Shown here: positions 24,251 through 34,381 of the stretch, in pieces
How positions within the stretch are numbered: position 1 is the first letter of the stretch
How the letters are laid out: every line of letters starts with the position of its first letter
NCBI GenBank assembly: GCA_937921035.1
Contig: CALEUL010000061.1
Coordinates: 1-64,000, forward strand
Origin: an uncultured Porphyromonadaceae bacterium
Lineage (GTDB): Bacteria; Bacteroidota; Bacteroidia; Bacteroidales; Muribaculaceae
DNA length: 64,000 nucleotides
Direction: 5' to 3'
Position numbers and translations under genes: made by a program
Notes under the pieces: model-generated
Databases searched by the model: none
Seen by the model: the letters and a program-made list of their open reading frames with translations, nothing else
What the model was told of the DNA's origin: nothing

Positions 24251-27200
24251 TTATTCATATACACCGAATTCATATATGCGGGTGTTGCCAGAGCCTCCGG
24301 CCTGCTCGGGCTGAACTACAAGCAGGCGCAGATAACGTGTATCGACAGGCTCAACGAGCCTTTTGTTGAATACGTTCCTGCTGTTGCCCACCATATGGTC
24401 GATGGTACGCCATTCCTCATCGGCACTGTTGCGAGCCTGCAGCAGGCACGATACTGTGATATACATAGGCGTCTCTTTGCCGGCATTGAGCAGCGACCAG
24501 CCACCAATGCTTCGTGGAGCTCCGAAATCACACTCCACAAAACTCGGAATTCCTCCGACATCGCACCATTTGGTGTCGGGATTACCGTCGCAAATAAACT
24601 GTGGTTTTTCCTTATTGTTCACGTATCCCGACCACCCCGTGATATGTTCGGGCCGCAGAAAGCTCTCGGGTGCAGTTGTGCCTTCTGTAGCCGGTTTGCT
24701 GTTGTTACCCACGATTGATGTGCGGAACAAGGGGGCTAGCGCCGCAGTTTCATCGAAAGCGTCTTTTGCAAAGGTAGCGGCAAAAATTACTATATCGCGG
24801 TTATCCGGCAGCACAACGGTCCTGGCGCCGGCAGGTATATCTATGCAATACTTAAACATATATGTATACTCGTAAGGGTGGTCGCCCTGATACGAATGAC
24901 GATGCGTTCCTACGAATGCCACTTCATCGTCAAGCATATATCCGTCGGTATGTCCCGTATGCCCCCACTGGCCAATAAAGCCTGTATACGACGGGACAGT
25001 GATTTCCGCCGCATTGCGGCCGACAGTAAAAGTACCCGCAGCAGGATTGCTGTCGCTTGCTGTAGCAGCAAGAATATACAGTTTGTCGTAGCCGCCATCG
25101 GGAACGGCGATAGTATCGCCGCTGCACATCTTTCCGTTGAGCAGCTGTTTGTTCTCAATGTCGAAAGGTACACCAGACACCACAAGAGTATCTGGAATTA
25201 GCTCTCCCGCATAGCCGTAGCCATTATGGAAATCGGCAGCTCCGCGGAAACTATTCCAGCTGAAGCACTTTTTGTCTAAAGCAAGGTTCACAGGAAGGAA
25301 CTTGCCCTCCGGCACAGCCACAGCAGGAACAAAACGTACTTTATAAGTTCTGACGCCGTTTGGCACTACCGCCACATTGAGTTTTGCGCCGTCAAAAGTT
25401 GCCGTACCTATGGTTTTCTCAGTACCGTCGGCTTCGAAAGCGGCAGTCAGAGGCTGCGCGAAGGTTACCGTACCGGACGCGCCTTTGCCCGAAGTATCGT
25501 AGAGGCGGATTATATATTCATCTGATGCCTCGGCTCTCTTGAACGCCTTAACGGCCAATGCGTCGTTATCGACAGACAATGCCGAGAACTGCTTCCCGAG
25601 TTTACCGGCATGGCGACTTGCGGCAAAAGCCTTTATGCGCTGATTCAGCACATCGGCACCATTGCAGGCAGCTGATTTATCCAGCGCGCCGGCATGGCCG
25701 CGAAGAGAATATGTAAAAGTATGATAGCCTAAATCCTGATGGTCCTGATAGGAGTAGTGGTGGTCGGTTCCCGGTGTATGCAGCAACGTCAGGCGGATGG
25801 TGTTGTTATCAGGTTTGTCCCATCCATATTTGCAGTCGTTCATCACGGTAACACCATAGTCGCCGCTGCGGTCGGTAAGATCGGCCCAGCGCTGAGCATA
25901 AACTTCGTAGGAGTTGGGACGATTGTTACCGCGCTCAACAGTGCCCAGCCCAAGGTCGTAACTTGCCACGTCGTTATCCACAGACAGAGGGAACTCAGCC
26001 TTGACAAGGGTGTTGGAACTGTTCCAGTCCACCTCGTTATAGAAATCGATACGGTCGGCAAGGGCTCCTTCATAAAGGCGGACATACTGTTTAAAGCGGG
26101 ACTCGCCAAGAGTTTTTTCCACAAGTACCGTCGACCGCAGAGGCCCGTTCTCGACAAGTGTAACGCTGACATCGCCGATAATAGATTCAGGCTCGCTGTC
26201 GAGGGTCGTTTTCATCACTTCCCAAGCGGGCCAGCGGGACGAATTGTTGTTTGTAAAAGCGGCAAGACGTATTGTTTTGCCGGCCTTTACAAGCTCGCGG
26301 CCTACAACTTTGTCGAACAGCGATACAATATCGCCGCTGTCGTTGAAGGTGATACGGTAAACAGAATTTTCGATAGTGCGAACATTGTCGCCGCCCAGCT
26401 GACGACCTTTACCGGAAAGACTGATATCATACACAGCATATCCGTTGGCGGGTACGGTTGCCTCTACAAGAATGCGAGCTCTGCCCTGCTGCCATCCAAT
26501 CACCTGAGCGTTGGCCTGACTGCCATCGTGCGCTATGGCCTTCACTGCGGACGGACGATACTTAGCCGGTATTTCAATCTCGACCACATCCGTACATTCA
26601 TGACCAAGCGCGTTATAAAGCACCACAGGGGTACCCTTGGTACGAGTATCGAGCTGCGAGGCAACGGCAGCTACGCCGTGGCTTATGATATCAGAGAATT
26701 TTTTCAAAGACAGCAACTCATCGTTCCAGGAAAACTCATAGGCACGGGGTATCGACGTGCCTGTAAGGTCGTCGTGGAACTGATGATAAATGAAACGGCG
26801 CCAGTTTTCCGTAAGAGCCTCGCCTGGATATGCCGCAACGCCAAGCGCGGCAGCAGTGGCCGCGGCTCGTTCGGCAGCATCGCCAAGCAACTCGTTCTGC
26901 CTATTGTATAGTTTCATGGCAGCCTGCGATGTGTAACAGCCTGTGCCATGTACATCCATCGTAAGTTCGCCGCTGTAACGTGGCAACTCGGGATGTGCCG
27001 AGAAAGGCAGATAGTCCTTATATAACTGGTCGCTCGCCACGCTCAGTATCTCTAAACTTCCGTTTTTGCCGCGGGCGCGTTCTACCGCGTCTACCGACGA
27101 TATTGTCGGAGAACCGCCTGTATCACCCGTGCCATAGTACTGCATGAAAGCCCCAAGCGAATTATCGCCGCAGCGGTCCTTCAGCATTTTGTTCTCGGTA

Positions 27201-27859
27201 AGGTCCTCAATATCCCATGCCTGCACATATCTGTATCCGTGCGCCATCATGATTTCCGACCCGTCGACACCCTGCCACACGCCGACATTGAACGGATATT
27301 TTTTATCTCCGTGGAACGGATTCTCGCGCCAGCCGAGTTTCTGCGACGAGAAGCCAATCAGGCCACAGTGTGCCGCCACCGTCGGCAGCGTCCAGCCGAA
27401 ACCGAAACAGTCGGGCAGAAAAATATCGGTACTCTCCACCCCGAACTCGTCGCGATAGAACTGCTGGCCGAGCATAATGTTGCGTATCAGCGATTCAACA
27501 GAAGGCACAATAACATCGCAGGCATCCCAGCTTGCACCCGAAATATGCCAGCGGCCATCGCGAATATACTTTTTAACCATTTCGTACTCGTATGGATAAT
27601 ATTCTTTCATCCACGAATACTTTATACCACCCTCGAAATTGAATATGTAGCCCGGATAATTATCGAGCAGGCTCAGATTCTGTTGCAACGTGTTGCGGAC
27701 AAACGTACCTATGGTTGTCTGCACATCCCAGTTCCATTGCGTATCCAGATGTGCGTTGGATACCATGTATACTTTCGTCGGTTCTGTACCGACGTTGCCT
27801 GCGGCGGAGGCGCACATCGCCACGCCGGCAAAAACAGCAGTTAAGAATCGTGTGTTCAT
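24251..27859 (-). CDS. GH38 alpha-mannosidase with C-terminal F5/8-type domain
   Basis: 1202 aa with a signal peptide (about 1-20). The GH38 N-terminal domain has VSNAHLDTQWNWDV (metal-binding HLD), the nucleophile-type Asp in FLPDCFGFGWTLP and, further on, IYHQFHDDLTGTSIP. The central beta-sandwich region (about 450-800) is the GH38 C-terminal part. The last 150 residues resemble a discoidin/F5-8C sugar-binding domain (DGNPDTKWCDVGG, DTRYLRLLVVQP). It should release alpha-linked mannose from glycans in the periplasm or at the surface. It starts 4 nt after the GH78-GH43 gene, so the two are coexpressed. It is longer than most bacterial GH38 proteins because of the added C-terminal modules. 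Confidence 0.9.
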   Translation of the reverse strand: MNTRFLTAVFAGVAMCASAAGNVGTEPTKVYMVSNAHLDTQWNWDVQTTIGTFVRNTLQQNLSLLDNYPGYIFNFEGGIKYSWMKEYYPYEYEMVKKYIRDGRWHISGASWDACDVIVPSVESLIRNIMLGQQFYRDEFGVESTDIFLPDCFGFGWTLPTVAAHCGLIGFSSQKLGWRENPFHGDKKYPFNVGVWQGVDGSEIMMAHGYRYVQAWDIEDLTENKMLKDRCGDNSLGAFMQYYGTGDTGGSPTISSVDAVERARGKNGSLEILSVASDQLYKDYLPFSAHPELPRYSGELTMDVHGTGCYTSQAAMKLYNRQNELLGDAAERAAATAAALGVAAYPGEALTENWRRFIYHQFHDDLTGTSIPRAYEFSWNDELLSLKKFSDIISHGVAAVASQLDTRTKGTPVVLYNALGHECTDVVEIEIPAKYRPSAVKAIAHDGSQANAQVIGWQQGRARILVEATVPANGYAVYDISLSGKGRQLGGDNVRTIENSVYRITFNDSGDIVSLFDKVVGRELVKAGKTIRLAAFTNNNSSRWPAWEVMKTTLDSEPESIIGDVSVTLVENGPLRSTVLVEKTLGESRFKQYVRLYEGALADRIDFYNEVDWNSSNTLVKAEFPLSVDNDVASYDLGLGTVERGNNRPNSYEVYAQRWADLTDRSGDYGVTVMNDCKYGWDKPDNNTIRLTLLHTPGTDHHYSYQDHQDLGYHTFTYSLRGHAGALDKSAACNGADVLNQRIKAFAASRHAGKLGKQFSALSVDNDALAVKAFKRAEASDEYIIRLYDTSGKGASGTVTFAQPLTAAFEADGTEKTIGTATFDGAKLNVAVVPNGVRTYKVRFVPAVAVPEGKFLPVNLALDKKCFSWNSFRGAADFHNGYGYAGELIPDTLVVSGVPFDIENKQLLNGKMCSGDTIAVPDGGYDKLYILAATASDSNPAAGTFTVGRNAAEITVPSYTGFIGQWGHTGHTDGYMLDDEVAFVGTHRHSYQGDHPYEYTYMFKYCIDIPAGARTVVLPDNRDIVIFAATFAKDAFDETAALAPLFRTSIVGNNSKPATEGTTAPESFLRPEHITGWSGYVNNKEKPQFICDGNPDTKWCDVGGIPSFVECDFGAPRSIGGWSLLNAGKETPMYITVSCLLQARNSADEEWRTIDHMVGNSRNVFNKRLVEPVDTRYLRLLVVQPEQAGGSGNTRIYEFGVYE

Positions 27860-27863
27860 TATC

Positions 27864-30800
27864 TTAGTTTGTAGGTAATGCTTTAATAATCTTCGATGTA
27901 TCTACTTTCAGGCCTGGTTCCTCGTCAATAAAGTCGATAGGAGCGATGTACATTTCGCGATGATGAATCTTGCCGGGCTGGTTGTGTGCGTGAAAAACTA
28001 TGCGCATCTGTCCGTCCTTGTCGGTAAAGATGGCACTGTGCCCTACCCCTTCAAGATGTCCGTGTTCCGGAAATTCCGGCGTGCGCAGAATCCGGTTGTT
28101 TTCGGACTTTGTCCAAGGACCATAAGGACTTTTGGAGGTAGCGACGGCGACATTATACTCGGGATTGGGGAACCCGTTGCCCGAGTAGGTCATATAGTAG
28201 GTATCGCCGCGCTTGATAACAAACGACCCTTCGTTCACACGGTCGGTCTCCCACGGCATGCTGCTTTCTACGCACAGAGTAAGAGTGGAAGGGTCTATGG
28301 ATGTGAGGTCCGGATTCATTCGTGCCACCCATATCTTGTAACCGTCGTGCATGATACGGTCGAAAAACAGATATGGTGTGCCGTCGGTGTCGATAAACAG
28401 CGATGTATCAATAGCTTTCTCGCCGGCAAGCATCGGCTTTTTCTCCTTTTGGACAAAGGGCCCGAATGGCGATGATGCCTCGGCGACACAGATGTGTTCG
28501 TCGGCGGAGTAATACATGAGGTAGCGGTCGCCGATGTGATAGATTTCGGGAGCCCAGAACCAGCGAGTGCCGTACGAGTCGGGAGCGCGCAGAACAACGC
28601 CGCCGGGTGTCCAGTTTTTCAGATCTTTGGAAGTATAAACCTCGATCTCGCGCTCTTTTTTCGTGCCATAGGCATAATATGTGTCCCCGTCGAGCATTAT
28701 GAACGGGTCGCCGAATTCCACGCCAGTAACGTGCTCGCCCAGACTGACAGCATCCTGCCTCCGGGACGTGCTTACCTTTACCGTATGCGTGCCGGCATTG
28801 TATATTTTTTCCTGTTTTTCGAACGGAATCAGCACCTTCGCGCGTGCGCCTTCAGGAACAGTGAATATCCATATCCAGTCGTCTCCATCATATCTCCAAT
28901 GACTCTCGATTACACCTGCAGGCGAATGGTAGTCGGCGTCAAGCGAGCCAAGCCGGCGGTCGGGAACAGGGCGCATTATAATGGTTTTGAATCCAGGGTC
29001 GGAAGGATCGGCAGCGATACCTGCAGCCGTTTCCCAAAGCCATTCGCACACGCATCCATAGGCATAATGATTAAAGCTGTTCATGCCAGCCGGGCCCATG
29101 CCGCGGTCGAGCATATAGCTGTTCCACCGCTCCCATATAGTGGTAGCACCGTTATCTATCGAATATAGCCAGCTTGGGTTGTTGCGTTGGAAAAGAAGGT
29201 CGTAAGCAATATCTGCCATACCGTTATCGGTGAGCACAGGCATAAGGATGGAAGTACCCAGGAAACCGGTCTGCAGACAGTTGCCGTGGTCGGCGAAATT
29301 GTTGCGGAGCCTCTGAATCATGTTGTCCTTCGCCTTCCCGCTGACAAGACCGTTGCGCAGAGCAAAGAGCGCAGGGGTCTGCATAGTGTTGAGTATTGGT
29401 GTTCTGAATGAGCCATCAGGCATCAGGAAAGTTCGCGTAAGATATTCGCGAGCCTCTTTTGCAGTACGTTCGAGAGCCGCAGTATCACGGCCGGTCGCCC
29501 GGGCCATATCAATCATCATCTCGGTATCAGTCAGCCAATACGAAGCACTCAGATAATTCCAGTAATCATAAGCTTCGGGGCGCACGCACGTATTGCCGTT
29601 GTCGTCCTGCATGAATATTCCGCCGCCACAGCTTTCGAGGGGTTCGTAACTGAGCCAGTCGGCCCACTGATAGTCGCCATTTTCGCCACGCAGACAGTGG
29701 TGATTGTATTTGGTGGATGATATATGGTTGTGGAACTTCATCATCGCGTCCCAGTTCTCGTTAACAATTGCAGTGTCGGCAAACTGTTTCCACACCACCC
29801 AGGGAACGATTATGCCGGCGTCGGCCCATCCGAGACGCGCATAGTCGTTAGTGCCGGCGCCATACTGTGCCAGCGGAGCGACACCGGGGAAGCTGCCAGC
29901 ATTGTTCTGTGTATCGCGCATGTCGCGCATCCATTTATGGAAAAAGCGGCGCGTATCGGCAAAGAATGTACCTGTTTCGGCAAACACCTGCGTGTCGGCG
30001 GTCCAGCCAAGGCGCTCGTTGCGCTGCGGACAGTCTGTAGGCACAGAGAGATAGTTGGAGCGCATGCCCCATATTGTGTTGGAGATAAGTTTATTGATCA
30101 ACTCATTACCAGTCGTAAGATACCCCGTCTGCATGTTTTTTGATATCGATGTTACAGGGATAGAACTTATCGAGCGTATAGTTACGGGGTTGTCGGCAGT
30201 GAGGGATACGTATCTGTATCCGAAGAAAGTGCGGTCCGGACGGTATTTCACCATCTTGTTACCGGTGCCGAAAGTATAGTTGACGCGCATGCCATCGTCG
30301 GGCACTCGCAGATTACGGCGGTGCACGCTGCCTTCGGGACCGTCCATTCCACGGCTCTCGGCACCATTGCCGTCGTTGAGCAGTTCGGCTGGCTGGCAAC
30401 GTAGCGTCGTGCCTTCCTTGGCCTTGAATTCAAATTCGGGGACTGCCGCGCAGTTCTGGCCGAAATCGACCACAATGGTCTCGCCCGGCAGGAGCGTCAT
30501 GTCTTTGCCGCCAGGATATTCTCTGACAATTTTCACTGTGCCGTGCTCGTTATCGGCAGCACCTGTAATGCCCTGCCACTTGTATGCCCTGACAGGCTTC
30601 AGAGCAAGGTCTTCGCGGAAGTAGATTTCCGCACCGTCCGAAGGAAAAATCTGACCGGCAAATTCGGTATTGACCTCTGGCGCGGAGAGTTTTTCGGGGG
30701 TATCGAAGCCTGCCGGGATGCGGGCGTCGTACTCCTCGCCGTCGAAGATGGCCGAGTGCTGTACAGGGCCGGCGATACCGGCTTTCCAGGAAGTTGTGTC

Positions 30801-31418
30801 CGTGCCGTAATATTCGCGTTTTCCGTCGGCAAATGTCAGTTCTATAACGCCACGGAAAGCAGGTTTGTGGCCAGTCATACCCTCCTGTCCGCCGGGGGTG
30901 ATAATTTTATCGGCCCACCAGCCGGGTGTTGACTGAACGGCAAAAACATTTTCCGCTCCCGAATTTCTACGGATAGCGTCGGTAATGTCGTAGGTATACG
31001 ACAACTTTGTTTTGCCATAGTGCGTGAAGCCCGGCTTTAGTATTTCGTCGCCGACAGTCTTTCCATTGACGTATAATGAATATACACCAAGGCCAGTGGT
31101 CATCCAACGTGCCAACACGACTTTTGCAGAGTTCTTAATCTCGCAAAGGAACCACGAAGCGCCGTCGGCGGCGCGCTCGTTTCGGCCTTCTATGCGTCCG
31201 GTAACAACAGGCGCGTCGGCAGCGGAAATCCATTGCGAATATTGCCAGAGGGAATCTGGAAGGGCGGAAGTAATATGGCCTCCCGCGATTGTCCGAGCCG
31301 GAGCAAACGCCGAACCGGACGCCAAAGCAAGGAAAATTACTGCTGGATATTTTAAATTTAAGGCCATAGCAATGTATTTATAATGATGATTTGCAAATTT
31401 AGCTTTTTTAATCTTCAT
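27864..31418 (-). CDS. GH78 alpha-L-rhamnosidase fused to a GH43-like domain
   Basis: 1184 aa. The first ATG (31418) precedes a better signal-peptide start at Met18 (31367, MALNLKYPAVIFLALASG). Residues about 60-860 are a full GH78 enzyme: the beta-sandwich domains, then the (alpha/alpha)6 barrel with VPTDCPQRNERLGWTADTQ and the C-terminal SFNHYAYGCVCEWLWETAAG. Residues about 880-1180 are a five-bladed GH43-type domain with Asp in FGDPFIML, Asp in AIDTSLFIDTDGTPYLFF and Glu in NEGSFVIKRGDTYYMTY. Both active sites look complete. It would remove rhamnose and probably an arabinofuranosyl or xylosyl residue from the same branched glycan. First gene of the GH78-GH38-epimerase operon. Confidence 0.9.
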   Translation of the reverse strand: MKIKKAKFANHHYKYIAMALNLKYPAVIFLALASGSAFAPARTIAGGHITSALPDSLWQYSQWISAADAPVVTGRIEGRNERAADGASWFLCEIKNSAKVVLARWMTTGLGVYSLYVNGKTVGDEILKPGFTHYGKTKLSYTYDITDAIRRNSGAENVFAVQSTPGWWADKIITPGGQEGMTGHKPAFRGVIELTFADGKREYYGTDTTSWKAGIAGPVQHSAIFDGEEYDARIPAGFDTPEKLSAPEVNTEFAGQIFPSDGAEIYFREDLALKPVRAYKWQGITGAADNEHGTVKIVREYPGGKDMTLLPGETIVVDFGQNCAAVPEFEFKAKEGTTLRCQPAELLNDGNGAESRGMDGPEGSVHRRNLRVPDDGMRVNYTFGTGNKMVKYRPDRTFFGYRYVSLTADNPVTIRSISSIPVTSISKNMQTGYLTTGNELINKLISNTIWGMRSNYLSVPTDCPQRNERLGWTADTQVFAETGTFFADTRRFFHKWMRDMRDTQNNAGSFPGVAPLAQYGAGTNDYARLGWADAGIIVPWVVWKQFADTAIVNENWDAMMKFHNHISSTKYNHHCLRGENGDYQWADWLSYEPLESCGGGIFMQDDNGNTCVRPEAYDYWNYLSASYWLTDTEMMIDMARATGRDTAALERTAKEAREYLTRTFLMPDGSFRTPILNTMQTPALFALRNGLVSGKAKDNMIQRLRNNFADHGNCLQTGFLGTSILMPVLTDNGMADIAYDLLFQRNNPSWLYSIDNGATTIWERWNSYMLDRGMGPAGMNSFNHYAYGCVCEWLWETAAGIAADPSDPGFKTIIMRPVPDRRLGSLDADYHSPAGVIESHWRYDGDDWIWIFTVPEGARAKVLIPFEKQEKIYNAGTHTVKVSTSRRQDAVSLGEHVTGVEFGDPFIMLDGDTYYAYGTKKEREIEVYTSKDLKNWTPGGVVLRAPDSYGTRWFWAPEIYHIGDRYLMYYSADEHICVAEASSPFGPFVQKEKKPMLAGEKAIDTSLFIDTDGTPYLFFDRIMHDGYKIWVARMNPDLTSIDPSTLTLCVESSMPWETDRVNEGSFVIKRGDTYYMTYSGNGFPNPEYNVAVATSKSPYGPWTKSENNRILRTPEFPEHGHLEGVGHSAIFTDKDGQMRIVFHAHNQPGKIHHREMYIAPIDFIDEEPGLKVDTSKIIKALPTN

Positions 31419-31505
31419 TTATCCCGCAAAAATGTTCAAATTTTGAGAATATTTGTTCATACACATTGCAGCGGGCATATATAAGCGCTTGAACGGTTTT
31501 TTTAT

Positions 31506-31557
31506 TATCTTTGAACAGAATGTATGATGAATTTTTAACGCGATTGAGCTAAATTTG
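31506..31557 (+). promoter_or_regulatory. Two candidate -7 elements for the plus-strand pair
   Basis: TATCTTTG (31506-31513) and TAAATTTG (31550-31557) both match TAnnTTTG upstream of the ATG at 31578. Neither has a TTTG at the ideal -33 distance. The 159-nt divergent region must hold promoters for both directions; on the minus strand TAAATTTG (31394-31401) lies upstream of the Met18 start of the GH78-GH43 gene. Confidence 0.3.
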
Positions 31558-31577
31558 CAATAAAAACATATCAGTCC

Positions 31578-32150
31578 ATGAAAAAAATTATAGCAGCAAT
31601 ACTAATCGCAGCGTTATCGGGCGCCTCGTTTACGGCGGTTTCTCAAGAAAGAATGATACGCATCCACAAAGACGACGGAACGTCGACCGTGATGAGTGTT
31701 GCCGAACTACAGAAAATCAGTTTTCTCGCCCCTGGTGTAACCGGTAAAGGCATTACACTGAATATTACCGACAGCACACCCGTCTCTGTCCTTTTCAGCG
31801 CAGAACCGGCAATAGCTTTCGACGGCGACTGCCTTCGGTTGAGTTCCATCGGCTGGAGCGAGCCTGTAGAGGTGCTGTTCGACAACGTTTCAGACATCAC
31901 ACTCGGCAGTGTCGCATCGGTAGCAACCGTCGACGGCGGCTGCAACAGCATACAGTGCCGCGTCAGCCCGGGCCAAGTAATTTTCAGCAACATTCCGCAA
32001 GGAACTTCCGCACAAGTTTTCTCGTCAGGAGGCAAAACCGAAGGCATATACCAGACAAGCTCCGGCGAACTTCTTCTGAGCCGCTCACAGCTGCCAGCCG
32101 GGCTGCACATTGTGCGTATCGGCTCATTTTCCGCTAAAATAATCCTATGA
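31578..32150 (+). CDS. Small exported protein with putative C-terminal sorting tail
   Basis: 190 aa, unrecognised as an enzyme. The signal peptide (MKKIIAAILIAALSGASF) is followed by a short module, MIRIHKDDGTSTVMSVAELQ, whose xDGTxxxxxxxELxKISF pattern recurs in exported Bacteroidales proteins. The middle is beta-rich without known motifs. The end (QLPAGLHIVRIGSFSAKIIL) resembles T9SS-type C-terminal domains. The next gene starts inside its stop codon (ATGA). The downstream GxGYxYP protein has a similar DGExxxxxxxNLTKITF module near its N-terminus, so the pair may form a complex or share a surface system. Confidence 0.6.
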   Translation: MKKIIAAILIAALSGASFTAVSQERMIRIHKDDGTSTVMSVAELQKISFLAPGVTGKGITLNITDSTPVSVLFSAEPAIAFDGDCLRLSSIGWSEPVEVLFDNVSDITLGSVASVATVDGGCNSIQCRVSPGQVIFSNIPQGTSAQVFSSGGKTEGIYQTSSGELLLSRSQLPAGLHIVRIGSFSAKIIL

Positions 32151-34312
32151 CACCTGTATATATGAAATACCTTCTCACACTTTCCGTTGCGTCGCTTTGC
32201 GCATTAAGTACCGGCGCCCAGGATATTACAATGCTTACACACCACTCCGATGGTGAAATAACCGCCTCGGCTGCCGATAATCTTACCAAAATCACTTTCG
32301 AAAACGACGACGTGCAGCTCACTGCCGACGGCGACCGTATACTTGAATACGACGAAGTAGACTGGCCCGACGACAGACTGCTGCCACGCATTCCGGCACC
32401 GGACAAGCGCGTTTATGCCCTTGATATGAACGCGGCCGGTCTCAACGATCAGGAACGTGTGATGTTCTCCGTGCTACAGGGTCTTGTCAACCGCTCGCGA
32501 GCCCGAATCCTCCTCTACCAAGGCGAAGAATCCAGAAATACATGGCCGGCGGCACATAATCTGCGCAGAAACGTATCTACAATAAGCGCACGCACGCCCT
32601 ATGTTCTTGTAAACAATTTCAAAGACGAACTTAAAGGCCTTGTGTTATACAGCACTGAACACAGCGAGCATTACGGCAACCTCGCCGCAACTGTCGGAGG
32701 CCTCGAGCGCCTGCTGCCCGTAACCGCAGAAATACAGAAAAAACTTATTGAAAACGGTATCGACCTTACCATTGTCGAGGATTTCACAGACCTTACGATG
32801 ACAAGCCCGGTAGAAGTTTATCAATACCTCTACGACAACTATTGGGAACGTTGCAACCACCGGCTGCTGATAAGCCTGCGCCCTGTCGTGCCCTTTGTTC
32901 ACGACATAGGTGCCGCTGCCGGATCGGCCTGCGTATGGCTCGATCCCCGCATCAAGGAGGAAAAAGACCTGCTCGACAAGATGCTTCAGGACCTTACCCC
33001 CGGCCGCGACATTGTTACCGGATGGTTCCCCGAAGAACGTTCCGGTATCGGCGAGACAACGAAGTACGGACTTTCGACGGTTCCGTCGGATTTCTTTGAG
33101 AACGGCTCCATATATTCAGCTATAAGGGTACCCGTAAATATCCCTCCTGTACCGAAGATGCCGGATCTGGAAAACAAGGTATATGTTACCGTCTATATCA
33201 GCGACGGCGACAATATCCAGTACTGCGAGCATGCCATGTTACCAAACTTCAACCAGTCTGGACGAGGCAAAGTGCCCATGAACTGGACCATCAGCCCAGC
33301 CCTGGTAGATTTCTCACCATCCATGCTCAACTATTATTACAGCCGCGCTACCGAAAACGATTTCTTTGCCAGCGGGCCATCCGGACTTGGTTACGCCATG
33401 CCGTACGATGCACACAACAAGCGTTGGAACGTTACCCGAGGATCTGTGTTCACCCCTTACGCGCGTCTTAGCGGACGATACCTCGAAAAAGCCGGATTGC
33501 GTGTGGTAACCATATGGGATGACGTCAACAACGTGCAGCGTTCGGCATACGCCAGCGAATGCCGTTACCTCTACGGCTTAACAGTACAGGACTGGGAACG
33601 TCAGATTGGGCGTCTCAAGACTATTGTTGCCGACAACCGCCTGGCGTTCATCCCCAACTATCCCTGCTATGCCAACGGTATCAACGTTATAACCGATTTC
33701 TTCAACCGGGACATACGCAACTTCGACGGAACCAAGCCTATGTTCCTGTCCGGTCAGGGAACCGTTTGGGATATGGGGCCGGATGAAATAGCCAAAATAG
33801 AAGGGAAACTTGAAGAGATCGCTCCAGGCAAAACGGTAATTCTACGAGGCGACCATTTCTATAACATGTACAACCGCGCCAACGGCCTGCCGTTCAATCT
33901 CACAATGCTCAAGGATATGAAAGTCAGCTCGTCGGCTTCGGCTACGGATGCCTCGCTTGCAGCCGACGGCTCTCCCTCTGAAGGCCGAATGTGGGTATCG
34001 TCTGCCGCCGACGGAAAAGGCTGGATAGAGTGCGATTTCGGCAAGGCATACAACGTGAGCCGATATGTTATCCGGCATGCAGGAACCTCCGGCATGAACG
34101 TGGCACTCAATTCCCGCGCTTTCAAGGTTGAGACAAGTATCGACGGCACCGTATGGACAACAGCCGGCGAGCACAAGAACAACACCGCATCGGTAACAGA
34201 TACTGATATCGACCCCATAGAGGCACGGTATGTACGCATCACCGTCAGCGACGCCGGCTCAGATTCCGTAGCTCGCATTGCCGATATCGAAGTCTACGGT
34301 TCAGAACTCTGA
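32147..34312 (+). CDS. GxGYxYP-family putative glycoside hydrolase with F5/8-type domain
   Basis: 721 aa. The ATG at 32147 overlaps the upstream stop; Met6 (32162, MKYLLTLSVASLCALSTGAQ) gives a cleaner signal peptide. The central region carries the motif that names the family (GPSGLGYAMPYD, i.e. GxGYxxP) together with VYVTVYISDGDNIQYCEH and a Rossmann-like N-terminal part (NDQERVMFSVLQGLVNR). The last 130 residues look like an F5/8 type C (discoidin) domain (GKGWIECDFGKAYNVSRYVI, ARYVRITVSDAG). The Pfam family is a predicted glycoside hydrolase; I know of no firmly established substrate. It is transcribed towards manA and ends 12 nt before a strong terminator. Confidence 0.82.
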   Translation: MTPVYMKYLLTLSVASLCALSTGAQDITMLTHHSDGEITASAADNLTKITFENDDVQLTADGDRILEYDEVDWPDDRLLPRIPAPDKRVYALDMNAAGLNDQERVMFSVLQGLVNRSRARILLYQGEESRNTWPAAHNLRRNVSTISARTPYVLVNNFKDELKGLVLYSTEHSEHYGNLAATVGGLERLLPVTAEIQKKLIENGIDLTIVEDFTDLTMTSPVEVYQYLYDNYWERCNHRLLISLRPVVPFVHDIGAAAGSACVWLDPRIKEEKDLLDKMLQDLTPGRDIVTGWFPEERSGIGETTKYGLSTVPSDFFENGSIYSAIRVPVNIPPVPKMPDLENKVYVTVYISDGDNIQYCEHAMLPNFNQSGRGKVPMNWTISPALVDFSPSMLNYYYSRATENDFFASGPSGLGYAMPYDAHNKRWNVTRGSVFTPYARLSGRYLEKAGLRVVTIWDDVNNVQRSAYASECRYLYGLTVQDWERQIGRLKTIVADNRLAFIPNYPCYANGINVITDFFNRDIRNFDGTKPMFLSGQGTVWDMGPDEIAKIEGKLEEIAPGKTVILRGDHFYNMYNRANGLPFNLTMLKDMKVSSSASATDASLAADGSPSEGRMWVSSAADGKGWIECDFGKAYNVSRYVIRHAGTSGMNVALNSRAFKVETSIDGTVWTTAGEHKNNTASVTDTDIDPIEARYVRITVSDAGSDSVARIADIEVYGSEL

Positions 34313-34324
34313 CACCCCATACAC

Positions 34325-34364
34325 AACGCCGCCGGAATATCTGGTCCGATATTCCGGCGGCGTT
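34325..34364 (+). terminator. Strong hairpin terminator between convergent genes
   Basis: Perfect 17-bp inverted repeat (arms 34325-34341 and 34348-34364, starting AACGCCGCCGG) with a 6-nt loop, followed on the plus strand by TTATTATAT. It lies 12 nt after the GxGYxYP stop and 17 nt past the convergent manA stop. It may work in both directions, but the T-rich tail is on the plus side. Confidence 0.85.
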
Positions 34365-34381
34365 TTATTATATCCTATATA

